A stretch of 64,000 bases of DNA from Variovorax sp. E3 (GTDB taxonomy: Bacteria > Pseudomonadota > Gammaproteobacteria > Burkholderiales > Burkholderiaceae_C). This document shows, one piece after another, positions 10,014-19,610 of this stretch. The stretch spans positions 1 through 64,000 of the forward strand of contig NZ_MOWM01000018.1 in NCBI RefSeq assembly GCF_016082275.1, written 5' to 3'. The notes beneath the pieces are model-generated. The model saw nothing but the letters and a program-made list of their open reading frames with translations. It was not told the origin of the DNA and ran no database searches. The position numbers and the translations under genes are program-made. The first letter of the stretch is position 1. Each line of letters opens with the position of its first letter.

Positions 10014-11525
10014 ATGTCCTCGTCTTCTTCGTCCAAGAACTGGCTGCTGGCCGCCGTCTGCCTCGCGGCGCTGGGCATGCCGCTGAGCTTCACCGGCCCG
10101 GCGGTGGTGCTGCCCGCGATCCGCGACGCGCTCGGCGGCAGCCCGGTGCAACTCAACTGGGTGACCAACGCCTTCATGCTGAGCTTCGGCGCCACGCTGA
10201 TGGCGGCCGGCGCGCTGGCCGACGCCTACGGCCGCAAGCGCGTGTTCCTGCAGGGGCTGGCGGTGGTGGCGCTGAGCAGTTCGCTGCTGACGCTGGCGCC
10301 CGGCATCGTCGGCTTCGACCTCGCGCGGGCACTGCAGGGGCTGGGCTCGGCGGCGGCTTTTGCGGCGGGCACGGCGGCGCTGGCGCAGGTGTTCGACGGC
10401 GCGGCGCGCACGCGGGCCTTCAGCCTGATCGGCACGTCGTTCGGCGTGGGGCTGTCGTGCGGCGCCATTCTTTCGGGCTGGCTCGCGGAGCGCTTCGGCT
10501 GGCAGGCGGTGATGCTGAGCCCCGGCGCGGTGAGCCTGCTGGCGCTGTGCATCGCCGCGCCCGCCATGCACGAGTCGCGCAACCCGAATGCAATGGGGCT
10601 CGACGTGCAGGGCACGCTCACTTTCACCGCCGCGCTGAGCCTGCTGACGCTGGGCGTGCTGCAGGCGCCCGACAGCGGCTGGGGCAGCCCGTGGGTGCTG
10701 GGCGCGCTGGCGGGGGCGGTGCTGATGGGCGCGGCCTTCATTGCCATCGAGCGGCGCGTGGCGCATCCGATGCTCGACCTGTCGCTGTTCCGCTTTCCGC
10801 GCTTCGTCGGCGTGCAATTGCTCGCCGCGGCGCCGGCCTATGGGTTCGTGGTGTTGCTGGTGCTGCTGCCGATTCGCTTCATCGGGCTGGAAGGCCGCAG
10901 CGCGCTGGAGGCGGGCGGCTTCATGTTCGCGCTGTCGGGCCCGATCCTGGTGGTGCCGACGCTGGCGGCGTGGCTCGCGCACCGCTTCTCGGCGGGCGTG
11001 ATCTCGGCGGTGGGGCTGCTGGTGTGCGCGGTGGGGCTGTTCTGGCTCAGCCGCTGCGCGCCGGGGGCGCCGCTGCACGAGCTGGTGTGGGCGCTGCTGC
11101 TGATCGGCGCGGGCATCGGCCTGCCGTGGGGGCTGATGGACGGGCTGGCCGTGAGCGTGGTGCCGCGCGAGCGCGCGGGCATGGCGTCGGGCATCTTCAA
11201 CACCGTGCGCGTGGCGGGCGAGGGCATCGCGCTGGCGCTGGTGGGCGCGGGGCTGACGGCGCTGGTGACGCTGCAACTGGGGCCTGCGGCGGCCGCGTCG
11301 CAGGCGGCGCAGCGGATGACGACGGGGGACTTGGCGCAGGCAATGGCGTTGCTGCCGGGGGTGGACCGCGCGGGGCTGTTGCACGCGTATGGCGCGGCGT
11401 TCAGCACGCTGCTGTGCGTGCTGGCGGGGGTGACGGTGGTCACGGCGCTGGTGGTGTTTGCGTTCCTGCGAGGGGAGACGCAAGACAACGCGGCAGTTGT
11501 GGCGTTGGAGTCGCCGGCTTGTTGA
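10014..11525 (+). CDS. MFS transporter, DHA2 (14-helix) drug-exporter type
   Basis: A 503-residue major facilitator protein with about 14 hydrophobic helices and the DHA2-type early motif (LGGSPVQLNWVTNAFML) followed by motif A-like ADAYGRKRVF. Proteins of this group export drugs, dyes or organic acids by proton antiport. It stands divergent to a LysR gene, its likely regulator, and is followed by a second convergent LysR gene. The substrate cannot be told from sequence. Confidence 0.85.
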   Translation: MSSSSSSKNWLLAAVCLAALGMPLSFTGPAVVLPAIRDALGGSPVQLNWVTNAFMLSFGATLMAAGALADAYGRKRVFLQGLAVVALSSSLLTLAPGIVGFDLARALQGLGSAAAFAAGTAALAQVFDGAARTRAFSLIGTSFGVGLSCGAILSGWLAERFGWQAVMLSPGAVSLLALCIAAPAMHESRNPNAMGLDVQGTLTFTAALSLLTLGVLQAPDSGWGSPWVLGALAGAVLMGAAFIAIERRVAHPMLDLSLFRFPRFVGVQLLAAAPAYGFVVLLVLLPIRFIGLEGRSALEAGGFMFALSGPILVVPTLAAWLAHRFSAGVISAVGLLVCAVGLFWLSRCAPGAPLHELVWALLLIGAGIGLPWGLMDGLAVSVVPRERAGMASGIFNTVRVAGEGIALALVGAGLTALVTLQLGPAAAASQAAQRMTTGDLAQAMALLPGVDRAGLLHAYGAAFSTLLCVLAGVTVVTALVVFAFLRGETQDNAAVVALESPAC

Positions 11526-11537
11526 AGGACGGGGGCC

Positions 11538-12431
11538 TCAGGTGCTGGCCGCCTCGAAGATGTCGCGCAGCCACTGCGTGAACACGCGCACGCGTGACGA
11601 CAGCTGCCGGTTCTGCGAATACAGCACCGACACGGGCATCGGCGGCGGCGCGAAGTCGGGCAGCAGCACCTGGAGCCGCCCGTCCGCCAGCTCGGCCGCC
11701 ACGCGGTAGCGCGGCACCTGCACCAGCCCCAGGCCCGCGATGGCCGAGCCCGTGTACAGGTCGGTGCCCGTCACCGAGACGATGCCGCCGAGCTGCACGG
11801 TGGTCACGCGGCCGTCGACCGTGAACTCCAGCGGCACCGCCTTGCCCGTGGCACTGGAGATGTAGTTGATGGCGCGGTGCGCGGCCAGCGCCTCCACGCT
11901 GCCGGGCTCGCCGTGCGCCGCGATGTAGGCGGGGCTCGCGACCGTCACCTGCGGCAGCAGCGCCACGCGCCGCCCGACCATCGACGAGTCTTGCAGCGTG
12001 CCCGCGCGCAGCACGCAGTCGACGCCCTCGCGCACCAGGTCGACCAGCCGGTCGTCCTCGCCGATGTGCAGCGCCAGCTCGGGGTAGCGCGCCAGGAAGT
12101 CCGGCAGCGCCGGCACCACGAAGTGCTTTGCCAGCGTGCCTTGCAGGTTCACGCGCAGCAGGCCCTTGGGCGCCTCGTCGCGGAACAGGCCCTCGGCCTC
12201 TTCCACGTCGGCCAGCAGGCGCACGCAGCGGCGGTAGTAGGCCTCGCCGTCCTGCGTGAGGCGCACGGTGCGGGTGGTGCGCTCCAGCAGCCGCGTGCCG
12301 ACGCGCTGCTCGATGCGCTTGATCAGGTTGGTGACGGTGGCGCGCGGAATCTGCAGATCTTCGGAGGCCTGCGTGAAGCTCTGGCGCTCGGCGATGCGCA
12401 CGAAGGCCTGCATTTCCTGGAAGCGGTCCAT
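11538..12431 (-). CDS. LysR-family transcriptional regulator
   Basis: A 297-residue LysR protein starting at the ATG at 12431 (M-D-R-F-Q-E-M-Q-A-F-V-R). The N-terminal helix-turn-helix is followed by the effector domain (GLLRVNLQGTLAKHFVVP; GVDCVLRAGTLQD). A longer reading to 12662 adds a segment with no family resemblance and was rejected. It is divergent from the SDR/DUF1097/SDR genes at 12553-14785, so it probably controls them. Confidence 0.88.
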   Translation of the reverse strand: MDRFQEMQAFVRIAERQSFTQASEDLQIPRATVTNLIKRIEQRVGTRLLERTTRTVRLTQDGEAYYRRCVRLLADVEEAEGLFRDEAPKGLLRVNLQGTLAKHFVVPALPDFLARYPELALHIGEDDRLVDLVREGVDCVLRAGTLQDSSMVGRRVALLPQVTVASPAYIAAHGEPGSVEALAAHRAINYISSATGKAVPLEFTVDGRVTTVQLGGIVSVTGTDLYTGSAIAGLGLVQVPRYRVAAELADGRLQVLLPDFAPPPMPVSVLYSQNRQLSSRVRVFTQWLRDIFEAAST

Positions 12432-12552
12432 GGGGGCCCCGTGCTGGATTGTTGAAGTAAATGGAATGGTAATGGCGATTTCGTGCTGATTATCTTTTGG
12501 GTGGAACGATCGATCATCCGTCTCACCAACCAACCCAGCAAGGAAACACGCC

Positions 12553-13296
12553 ATGAACCAGCTCACCCAACCCAAGGTCGCCCTCGTCACCGGCGCATCG
12601 CGCGGCATCGGCGCCGCCGTCGCGCAGCGCCTCGCCAAAGACGGCTTTGCCGTCGCCGTCAACTACGCGTCGAGCCCGGCGCAGGCCGACGCGCTCGTCG
12701 CCGAACTGCGGGCGGCCGGCGGCAAGGCCTTCGCGGTCCAGGCCGACGTGGCCAGCGCCGACGAAGTGCGCGCCATGTTCGACGCGGTCGAGGCGCAACT
12801 CGGCAAGGTCGACGTGCTCGTCAACAACGCCGGCGTGCTCAAGACCGTGCCCCTGGCCGAGCACACCGACGCGCTCTACGACCAGACCTTCGACATCAAT
12901 GTGCGCGGCACCTTCAACACGCTGCGCGAGGCCGCCACGCGCCTGAACGCGGGCGGGCGCATCGTCAATTTCTCGAGCACCACGCTGGCGCTGAACATGC
13001 CCGGCTATGCGATCTACAACGCCACCAAGGCGGCGGTCGAGGCCTTCACGCATGTGTTCGCCAAGGAACTGCGCGGCCGCGAGATCACGGTGAACGCCGT
13101 GGCGCCGGGCCCCATCGCCACCTCGCTGTTCCTCGATGGCAAGACCGAGGAGCAGATCCAGGCCTTCGCGAAGATGCCGCCGCTGCAGCGCCTGGGCCAG
13201 CCCGGGGACATCGCCTCCGTGGTCTCGTTCCTCGCCGGCCCCGATGCGGGCTGGGTCAACGGCCAGGTCCTGCGCGCCAACGGCGGCGTGGCCTGA
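12553..13296 (+). CDS. Short-chain dehydrogenase/reductase
   Basis: A 247-residue classical SDR. It has the NAD(P)-binding GASRGIGAA near residue 13, NNAG around residue 92, and a YNATK catalytic Tyr/Lys pair around residue 155. Ser residues of FSSTT precede the Tyr. It is similar in build to 3-oxoacyl-ACP reductase-like oxidoreductases; the substrate is unknown. The gene opens a unidirectional run with the DUF1097 and second SDR genes, facing a divergent LysR regulator. Confidence 0.88.
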   Translation: MNQLTQPKVALVTGASRGIGAAVAQRLAKDGFAVAVNYASSPAQADALVAELRAAGGKAFAVQADVASADEVRAMFDAVEAQLGKVDVLVNNAGVLKTVPLAEHTDALYDQTFDINVRGTFNTLREAATRLNAGGRIVNFSSTTLALNMPGYAIYNATKAAVEAFTHVFAKELRGREITVNAVAPGPIATSLFLDGKTEEQIQAFAKMPPLQRLGQPGDIASVVSFLAGPDAGWVNGQVLRANGGVA

Positions 13297-13328
13297 GCGC
13301 CCGTGGCCACGTTCCAGGAGAAATCATC

Positions 13329-13829
13329 ATGAGCCGACCGAACCCGTCCGCCGCAGCCCCGCGTTTCTTCAGCGTGGCCTATTCGGCCTTCACGCTCGCC
13401 GCCGCGGTGGTCGCCGCTGCCGCCTCGGGGCTGGCCCTTGTCCTCGAACTGCCCGTCTGGGCGATGTTCGTCGGCTGGGTGGCCTTCTACACGCGCGGCG
13501 TCACGGCGCGCGACGGCGTGTTCAACCTCGCCTGCGTGAGCCTGGGCGTGCTGATCGGCAAGGCCGCGGCCGTGGCCATCGGTGCGCTGAGCCCCGTCGT
13601 GGGCGCCATGGCGCTGCCCCTGGTGGTGCTGGTCGTCGCGCTGGTCGTGGTGTCGATGCGCGGCGTGCCGCGCTTGAACAACCTGCTGTGCTACTTCCTC
13701 GGGCTGATCGCGTTCTTCGCGATCCACCGGCCGCCTTCGCTTGCGCTGTTCGGCACCTTGGGCGGCGCGGTCGCTCTCGGGTCGGTGGCTGCGTGGGCGG
13801 CGCATGCGCTGCAGCGCCGCGTGCATTGA
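13329..13829 (+). CDS. DUF1097-like small integral membrane protein
   Basis: A 166-residue protein almost entirely made of hydrophobic helices (about five). It resembles the DUF1097 family of inner-membrane proteins, whose function is unknown. The start at 13329 has a good AGGAG site 7-11 bases upstream. The N-terminal 12 residues are polar and should be cytoplasmic. It lies between two SDR genes in the same direction. Confidence 0.7.
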   Translation: MSRPNPSAAAPRFFSVAYSAFTLAAAVVAAAASGLALVLELPVWAMFVGWVAFYTRGVTARDGVFNLACVSLGVLIGKAAAVAIGALSPVVGAMALPLVVLVVALVVVSMRGVPRLNNLLCYFLGLIAFFAIHRPPSLALFGTLGGAVALGSVAAWAAHALQRRVH

Positions 13830-13891
13830 AGAGAAGACGCGCCTTCCGATCCCCCCAATTCCATTCATTCATTCATTCCAGGAGTTCCATC

Positions 13892-14785
13892 ATGCAATCC
13901 GTCATCCTCGTCACCGGGGCCGGCACCGGCATCGGCAAGCTCACCGCGCAGTCCCTCGCCGAAGCGGGCCACGTCGTCTACGCCTCGATGCGCGACATCG
14001 GGGGCCGCAACAACGCACGCGCCGCCGAGCTGCGCGCACTCGCCGCGGCGAAGAACATCCAGCTGCACCCGCTCGAACTCGACGTGCTCTCGCAAGCATC
14101 GGCCGATGCCGCCGCCGCGACCATCGTGCGGGAGCAGGGCCACCTCGACGTGGTGATGCAGAACGCAGGCCATCTGGTGGTCGGCCCGACCGAGGCCTTC
14201 ACGCCCGAGGAAATCACGAAGGTGTTCGACACCAACGTGCTCGGCGCGCAGCGCGTGAACCGCGCGGTGCTGCCGCACCTGCGCAAGCAGGAGTCGGGGC
14301 TGATGCTGTGGATCAGCAGCACCACCACCAAGGGCGGCTTTCCGCCGTTCATGGGGCCGTACGGCGCGGCCAAGGCGGCGATGGATTCGCTGGCCGTGAC
14401 GCTGGCCTACGAGATCGCGCGCTTCGGCATCGAGACCTCGATCGTCGTGCCCGGCGCCTTCACCAAGGGCACCGACCACTTCCCGAGCGCGGGCAAGCCG
14501 GCCGATGCGGCCACCGCCGTCGCCTACGGCCGCTACGACGGTGTGATGGACCAGATCGGCGCGCGCCTGTCGGCCCTCATGCCCGACAACGCCGACCCGC
14601 AGGCCGTGGCCGACGAGATCGTGCGCATCGTGGGCCTGCCCGCCGGCACGCGGCCGATGCGCTCGCTGATCGACTTCGTGGGCGACGGCGCGGCGCAGGT
14701 GTTCGAGGTGTCGGAACGCGTGCGCATCGAATTCGCCAGGCGCATCGGCATGGGCGACCTGCTGGAGGCCAAGGTCAGGCGCTGA
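13892..14785 (+). CDS. SDR family oxidoreductase
   Basis: A 297-residue short-chain dehydrogenase with VTGAGTGIGK at residues 6-15, QNAG in place of NNAG, a WISSTT serine segment and a YGAAKAAM catalytic Tyr-x3-Lys. It is longer than typical SDRs because of a C-terminal extension. An AGGAG ribosome site precedes the ATG. Just upstream, a CATT tetranucleotide is repeated four times (13862-13877). Substrate unknown. Confidence 0.86.
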   Translation: MQSVILVTGAGTGIGKLTAQSLAEAGHVVYASMRDIGGRNNARAAELRALAAAKNIQLHPLELDVLSQASADAAAATIVREQGHLDVVMQNAGHLVVGPTEAFTPEEITKVFDTNVLGAQRVNRAVLPHLRKQESGLMLWISSTTTKGGFPPFMGPYGAAKAAMDSLAVTLAYEIARFGIETSIVVPGAFTKGTDHFPSAGKPADAATAVAYGRYDGVMDQIGARLSALMPDNADPQAVADEIVRIVGLPAGTRPMRSLIDFVGDGAAQVFEVSERVRIEFARRIGMGDLLEAKVRR

Positions 14786-14834
14786 GCGGGGCGTCACAAA
14801 AGCGTGGCCGGTCTTCCTGTCCAATAGCGGCACC

Positions 14835-15059
14835 ATGGAAAACCAACCGAACGAACTTGCAGAGCGCGTGACCGAGCTCGAAATCAAGTCGAGCTACGCC
14901 GAAGACCTGCTGGACCAGCTGAACATGACGATCTACCGCCAACAGCAGCAGATCGACCGGCTGATCCTGCAGGTCACGCAACTGCGCGAGCAGAGCCAGA
15001 ACGCGTCGCAGGACGGCGCGGCCCGCAACCCGCGCGACGAGCTACCGCCGCACTATTGA
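14835..15059 (+). CDS. slyX: SlyX family protein
   Basis: A 74-residue coiled-coil protein with the SlyX pattern: RVTELEIKSSYAEDLLDQLN followed by heptads, and the family's terminal LPPHY motif. SlyX is widespread in proteobacteria. Its molecular role is not established. Confidence 0.88.
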   Translation: MENQPNELAERVTELEIKSSYAEDLLDQLNMTIYRQQQQIDRLILQVTQLREQSQNASQDGAARNPRDELPPHY

Positions 15060-15066
15060 AAACAGA

Positions 15067-15753
15067 TCAGCCGTGCGAGTGCCAGAGGACGGCGAAGAAG
15101 TGGCAAGTGCTGCCGGCCAAGACGAACAGGTGCCACACCGAGTGGGCGAAGCGGATCTTGTTGTCGAACAGAAACACCACGGCGCCGGCCGTGTAGAACA
15201 GCCCGCCGGCCACCAACCAGCCCAGCCCGGCGGCCGACATGCGCTCGTACAGCGGCACGGCGGCCATCAACGCCATCCAGCCCATGGCCACGTACAGCCC
15301 GGTCGACCACAGCGGGTGCTGCAGCCGGTTGAACAGCTTGGCGCTCACGCCCAGCACGGCTGCCGCGCAGATGGCGCCGAACAGCGTCCAGCCCAGCGGC
15401 CCGCGCAGCACGCCGAACACGAAGGGCATGTAGCTGCCTGCGATGAACAGGTAGATGGCCGCGTGGTCCAGCCGGTTGAACCAGGCCTTGGCGCGGCCCA
15501 TCGGCAGTGCGTGGTACAGCGTGGAGATCAGGTACAGCACGATGGCCGTGCCCGCGAACAGGCAGGCGCCGACAACGCCCGCGGCCTGCCCCTTCTGCGC
15601 CGCGCTGTAGACCAGGATGGGCAGCGCGGCAATGGCCAGCGCCAGGCCCAGTCCGTGGCTCAGCGCGTTGAAGAGCTCTTCCATCGCGGTCTGGTCGCGC
15701 GCTGCGAGTACCGGGGCGCGGGGCGAGGGGTGCGTCTGTGAACTGGAAGTCAT
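15067..15753 (-). CDS. TrhA/hemolysin III family membrane protein
   Basis: A seven-helix membrane protein of the PAQR-like hemolysin III/TrhA (YqfA) family. It shows the ALSHGLGLALA start motif, a STLYHA segment, an RLDHAAIYLFIAGSY segment, and a C-terminal HSVWHLFVLAGS segment whose His residues, with the earlier one, form the family's metal site. TrhA has been linked to membrane-energy/fatty-acid homeostasis. The start at 15753 is preferred over 15780 because GAGG lies 6 bases upstream of it. Confidence 0.85.
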   Translation of the reverse strand: MTSSSQTHPSPRAPVLAARDQTAMEELFNALSHGLGLALAIAALPILVYSAAQKGQAAGVVGACLFAGTAIVLYLISTLYHALPMGRAKAWFNRLDHAAIYLFIAGSYMPFVFGVLRGPLGWTLFGAICAAAVLGVSAKLFNRLQHPLWSTGLYVAMGWMALMAAVPLYERMSAAGLGWLVAGGLFYTAGAVVFLFDNKIRFAHSVWHLFVLAGSTCHFFAVLWHSHG

Positions 15754-15824
15754 CGAAACCTCATGCGGAAGGGGTGTCATGGCGAGCCTGCAAGATCCGC
15801 ACCTTGCCGGCCCGAGCCGCTACC

Positions 15825-16370
15825 TTACTTGACCTGCTGCTTGCCCAGCTTGCGTGCCAGCGTGCGCCGGTGCATGCCGAGCCTGCGCGCGGTCTCCGAG
15901 ATGTTGAAGCCGGTCTCGGCCAGCGTCTCGTGGATGCGCTCCCATTCGAGCGTCTTGATCGAGGTCGAGCGGTTGGTCAGCTCGACCTCGGTGGTGCCCG
16001 CGGCGCGCCCGAAGGCGGCCTCGATGTCGTCGGTGTTCGACGGCTTGGCCAGGTAGTGGCAAGCGCCGAGCTTGATGGCCTCCACCGCCGTGGCAATGCT
16101 GGCAAAGCCCGTCAGCACCACGATCAGCATCTTGGCGTTGTGACGGTGCAGTATCTGCACGCAGGCCAGGCCCGAGGCCTCGCCGTTGAGCTTGAGGTCG
16201 ACCACGGCATAGCCGGGCGACTGGGTTTCGAGCAGGGCCTCGACCTCGTCGAGGTTGCTCGCATGCGTCACGGCATAGCCGCGGCGCTCGAACGAGCGGC
16301 CGAGCGCGCGCGCGAAGGCATCGTCGTCCTCGACGATCAGCAACTGGCGCTCAGCTTCGGTTTCGGTCAT
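15825..16370 (-). CDS. regA: RegA/PrrA/ActR-type redox response regulator
   Basis: A 181-residue response regulator. The receiver domain carries the acidic EDDD cluster (residues 14-17), the phospho-acceptor Asp in VVDLKL (about 58) and the switch region LTGF. The C-terminal Fis-type helix-turn-helix is NISETARRLGMHRRTLARKL, essentially the RegA/PrrA signature. With RegB it switches respiratory and other energy genes with quinone redox state. It overlaps the regB stop by 20 bases and sits downstream of cyoABCD-SURF1-regB, all in the same direction. Confidence 0.9.
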   Translation of the reverse strand: MTETEAERQLLIVEDDDAFARALGRSFERRGYAVTHASNLDEVEALLETQSPGYAVVDLKLNGEASGLACVQILHRHNAKMLIVVLTGFASIATAVEAIKLGACHYLAKPSNTDDIEAAFGRAAGTTEVELTNRSTSIKTLEWERIHETLAETGFNISETARRLGMHRRTLARKLGKQQVK

Positions 16371-17802
16371 GGCCTTGTGTTTCGGTGGTCGCGTTGCCGA
16401 GGGCTTCGGCGGCCTGGCCGTCGTTGTCCTCGTCTTCCTCTTCTTCCAGCACGATGGCCGCGAGCGGCAGCGTGATCTTCACGATGGCGCCGCCCTCGGG
16501 GCGGTTGCCCGCCGCGACCCGGCCGCCGACCGTGCGCGCCACGTTCACGACCAGGAACAGCCCCAGCCCGCCGCCGGGGCGGCCCTTGCTCGACTGGTAG
16601 GGTTTGCCGAACTCCTTCAGGATGGCCGGCAGGAAGCCGGGGCCCGCGTCGGTGACCGTGATCGTCAGCGCGTCGGCGTCGTTCGCCGCCTCCAGGCGCA
16701 GCCAGTGCGGCGACGCCTCCAGGGCATTGTCCAGCACGTTGCAGATCATCTGCTTGAGGGCCGAGTCGGAAACCATGGGCAGGTCCCGGCCAAAGTGGTT
16801 GTCGTACTCGAAGTCCTCGATGGGGCGGGTGGTGCGCCACTCTTCGATCAGGTCATCGAGGAAGGTGCTGACGGTGGTTTCTTCCGACGACTCGCCGCGC
16901 GCCTCGCCGGCCGACAGCAGGATGCCGCTCACGATGCTCTTGCAGCGCTGGATCTGCAGTTCCATCTCGGCCACCTCGGTCAGGAGCTCGGGGTCGGAGC
17001 TGAAGTGCGGCAGCCGGCGCCAGTCGCCCAGGATCACGGCCAGCGTGGCCAGCGGCGTACCCAGCTCGTGCGCCGCGCCCGAGGCCAGCAGGCCCATGCG
17101 CACGATGTGTTCTTCTTCCGAGGCGCGCTGGCGCATGTCGGCCAGCCGCGCGTCGCGTGCACGCAGGTTGCGGCTGATGCGAGTGATGAAGATCACCAGC
17201 AGCGCGGCATTGAGCGCAAAGCACACCAGCATGCCCTGGATGTAGGGGCTCCACAGGCCGCGGTTGTGGTCCAGCGGCAGCGCCAGCGGGCGCGAGAACA
17301 GCGCGAGCCCGGCAAAGCAGATGCTGGTGATGACCACGATGGTCCAGGTCGACCAGGGCTTCAGCAGCACCGCGCCCAGCGTCACCTGCAGCAGGAACAG
17401 GAACACGAAGGGGTTGGTGGCGCCGCCGCTCAGGTACAGCTGCGCCGTGAGCGTGGCCACGTCGACCAGCAGCGCGAGGAACAGTTCGCCGTTGGTCACG
17501 CGCCGGTGGCTGCGCGAGCGCAGCAGGCTCACCATGTTGAACAGGGCCAGGCAGGTCAGCACCTGCAGCATGTGGTCCAGCGGCAGCCGGATGGCAAAGC
17601 CGTAGTGCACCACCAGGATAGTGACGACCTGCCCGACCACAGCGAACCAGCGCAGCTGGATCAGCTGCTGCATGTTCTGGTGGCCGGTGGCGTTGTCCAG
17701 GCTCGCGACCCCGGCGCGCGGGGCGTGCAGTTCCCCCGCGACCGCGACCGACTCAGTCGCGGCGGGCATCTTGGGCGTGGCGGGTGTCGGCATTCGCCGC
17801 AT
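16351..17802 (-). CDS. regB: RegB/PrrB-type redox sensor histidine kinase
   Basis: An approximately 483-residue membrane sensor kinase. Six N-terminal helices contain the GGATNPF motif that senses ubiquinone in RegB. Next come the H-box AAHELGTPLATL, the N-box LDNALEAS, and the G boxes DAGPGF and GGGLGLF. It partners the RegA-type regulator encoded immediately downstream. The assigned start overlaps the end of the SURF1 gene by 50 bases; the internal Met codons at 17793 or 17769 would reduce this and cannot be excluded. Confidence 0.9.
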   Translation of the reverse strand: MRRMPTPATPKMPAATESVAVAGELHAPRAGVASLDNATGHQNMQQLIQLRWFAVVGQVVTILVVHYGFAIRLPLDHMLQVLTCLALFNMVSLLRSRSHRRVTNGELFLALLVDVATLTAQLYLSGGATNPFVFLFLLQVTLGAVLLKPWSTWTIVVITSICFAGLALFSRPLALPLDHNRGLWSPYIQGMLVCFALNAALLVIFITRISRNLRARDARLADMRQRASEEEHIVRMGLLASGAAHELGTPLATLAVILGDWRRLPHFSSDPELLTEVAEMELQIQRCKSIVSGILLSAGEARGESSEETTVSTFLDDLIEEWRTTRPIEDFEYDNHFGRDLPMVSDSALKQMICNVLDNALEASPHWLRLEAANDADALTITVTDAGPGFLPAILKEFGKPYQSSKGRPGGGLGLFLVVNVARTVGGRVAAGNRPEGGAIVKITLPLAAIVLEEEEDEDNDGQAAEALGNATTETQGHDRNRS

Positions 17803-18544
17803 TTTCGCTGCGCCGCACGAACCAGGCCGCGATCAGCACCATCAGCGCCAGGCCATACCAGGTCAGGGCGTAGACCAGGTGGCTGTTGGGAAAGGCGATG
17901 ACGGTCAGGCCGGCGGCGGGCCAGGCGGGCGCGTCGGTGGCGGCGCCGGCTTGCGCGGGCGCTGCCTCGGCGTCGATGAAGTAGGGCGCGACGTTCGTCA
18001 GGCCGCGCGCGGCGGCAATGGCCTGCACGTCACGCGAGAACCAGCGGTCGGCGGCCGGGTCGTTGGTGCGCAGGAAGCCGCCCTTGGGCTCGGTCAGGCG
18101 CAGCAGGCCGGCCACGGTGGCCTCGCCCTGGGGCTCGGCCGCGGTGCGGGCCGGGCGCTCGCGTGCTTCAGGGGGCACGAAGCCCCGGTTGACCAGCACC
18201 ACGGTGCCGTCGGCCGCGCGCAGCGGGGTCAGCACCCAGAAGCCGGCGCCGAGCTTGGTGCTGGCCTGCACCAGCGTTTCCTTGTCGTGGAGGAAAGTGC
18301 CGGCAAGGCGGATGTGCCGGTATTCGTCGTTGGCCGCGTTGACGGTGGGCCATTCGTTTCGCCCGGGGGCCGTGGTGGCCGGGGCATGCACGCGCTGGTC
18401 GACGCGTGCGATGAGATCGAGCTTCCAGGCCCTGCGCTCGACCTGCCAGGTCCCCAGCGCGATGAAGCCGGCGAAGGCGATGACGGCGCAGACCGCCAGC
18501 GCCACCCGCGCGGCGGTGGAGCGCTGGCGAACTGCCGGCGCCAT
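17753..18544 (-). CDS. SURF1 family oxidase assembly protein
   Basis: A 263-residue protein with an N-terminal helix, the GTWQVERRAWK motif typical of SURF1/Shy1, a periplasmic domain (VLVNRGFVP), and a C-terminal helix (HLVYALTWYGLALMVL). SURF1 helps insert haem or metals during haem-copper oxidase assembly. Its ATG overlaps the cyoD stop (TGATG), so it is translated as part of the cyo operon. Confidence 0.9.
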   Translation of the reverse strand: MAPAVRQRSTAARVALAVCAVIAFAGFIALGTWQVERRAWKLDLIARVDQRVHAPATTAPGRNEWPTVNAANDEYRHIRLAGTFLHDKETLVQASTKLGAGFWVLTPLRAADGTVVLVNRGFVPPEARERPARTAAEPQGEATVAGLLRLTEPKGGFLRTNDPAADRWFSRDVQAIAAARGLTNVAPYFIDAEAAPAQAGAATDAPAWPAAGLTVIAFPNSHLVYALTWYGLALMVLIAAWFVRRSENAANADTRHAQDARRD

Positions 18545-18954
18545 CAGGGCATGTTCTTCATGTCGTGCATCATGACCGGCATCATGTTGGTGTTCATGTG
18601 ATACATGACCCACAACGAGCCGGCCAACGTGATGACCACGACCACGAGCGTGAAGATCAGCGCCAGCATGTTCCAGCCGCCTTCGGACTTGGCGTCCATG
18701 TGCAGGAAATAGATCATGTGCACGACGATCTGCACCACGGCGAAGGCCAGGATGACGAGGGCGGTGGTGTTCGGCTTGTCGAACACCTTGGCCATCACGA
18801 CCCAGAACGGAATGGCGGTGAGGATCACGGCCAGCACGAAGCCGGTCATGTAGCCCTTGAAGGTGCTGTGGCTCACGGGACCATCGTCGTGGTGGTCGCC
18901 GTGGCTGTCATGGCCATGTGCGCCATGGCCGGCGGTTTCGATATGCGCGCTCAT
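18544..18954 (-). CDS. cyoD: Cytochrome bo3 ubiquinol oxidase subunit IV
   Basis: A 136-residue subunit with a His-rich N-terminus and three membrane helices. It contains the CyoD signature VHMIYFLHMD and a Met-rich C-terminus (MNTNMMPVMMHDMKNM). Subunit IV stabilises the CuB site in subunit I. The start at 18954 is followed by recognisable CyoD sequence; the gene overlaps cyoC by 4 bases. Confidence 0.92.
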   Translation of the reverse strand: MSAHIETAGHGAHGHDSHGDHHDDGPVSHSTFKGYMTGFVLAVILTAIPFWVVMAKVFDKPNTTALVILAFAVVQIVVHMIYFLHMDAKSEGGWNMLALIFTLVVVVITLAGSLWVMYHMNTNMMPVMMHDMKNMP

Positions 18955-19610
18955 TGCAGCGATCCCATCAGGTACACGAAGGTGAAGACGCCGATCCAGA
19001 CCACGTCCAGAAAGTGCCAGAACATCGACAGGCACATCAGGCGGCGGCGGTTGGCGGCGGTGAAGCCGTGCTTGGGCAGCTGCACCATCAGCACGATGAG
19101 CCAGACGATGCCGAAGGTCACGTGCAGGCCGTGGGTGCCCACCAGCGCGAAGAACGACGACAGGAACGCGCTGCGCTGCGGGCCGGCGCCTTCGTGCAGC
19201 AGGTGCGCGAATTCATACAGTTCCAGGCCGATGAAGCCCGCGCCCAGCAGGCCGGTGATGGCCAGCCAGACCAGCACGCCGCCCATGCGCTTGCGCTGCA
19301 TCTCGAGCATGGCGAAGCCGTAGGTGATCGACGACAGCAGCAGCAGCGAGGTGTTGATCGCCACCAGCGGCAGGTCGAACAGGTCGGCGCCCGAGGGGCC
19401 GGCCGCGTAGCTGCGGCCCAGCACGCCGTACACCGCGAACAGGCAGGCGAACACCAGGCAGTCGCTCATCAGGTAGAGCCAGAACCCCAGCAGGGTTCCG
19501 TTCTCCGGATGATGGTCTTCGTTGCGGACGTTGAACAGCTCGAAGGTCGGCACGCTCGCGGCGTTGCCGCCGGTGTTCGTGTGGGAGGGGAGGGCGGTAC
19601 TGTTAGACAT
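18951..19610 (-). CDS. cyoC: Cytochrome bo3 ubiquinol oxidase subunit III
   Basis: A 219-residue five-helix subunit III with the conserved [14 protein letters not shown] and [10 protein letters not shown] segments and a C-terminal FHF-like WHFLDVVWI. It is part of the proton-pumping bo3 quinol oxidase. It overlaps cyoB by 8 bases and cyoD by 4. Confidence 0.93.
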   Translation of the reverse strand: MSNSTALPSHTNTGGNAASVPTFELFNVRNEDHHPENGTLLGFWLYLMSDCLVFACLFAVYGVLGRSYAAGPSGADLFDLPLVAINTSLLLLSSITYGFAMLEMQRKRMGGVLVWLAITGLLGAGFIGLELYEFAHLLHEGAGPQRSAFLSSFFALVGTHGLHVTFGIVWLIVLMVQLPKHGFTAANRRRLMCLSMFWHFLDVVWIGVFTFVYLMGSLQ

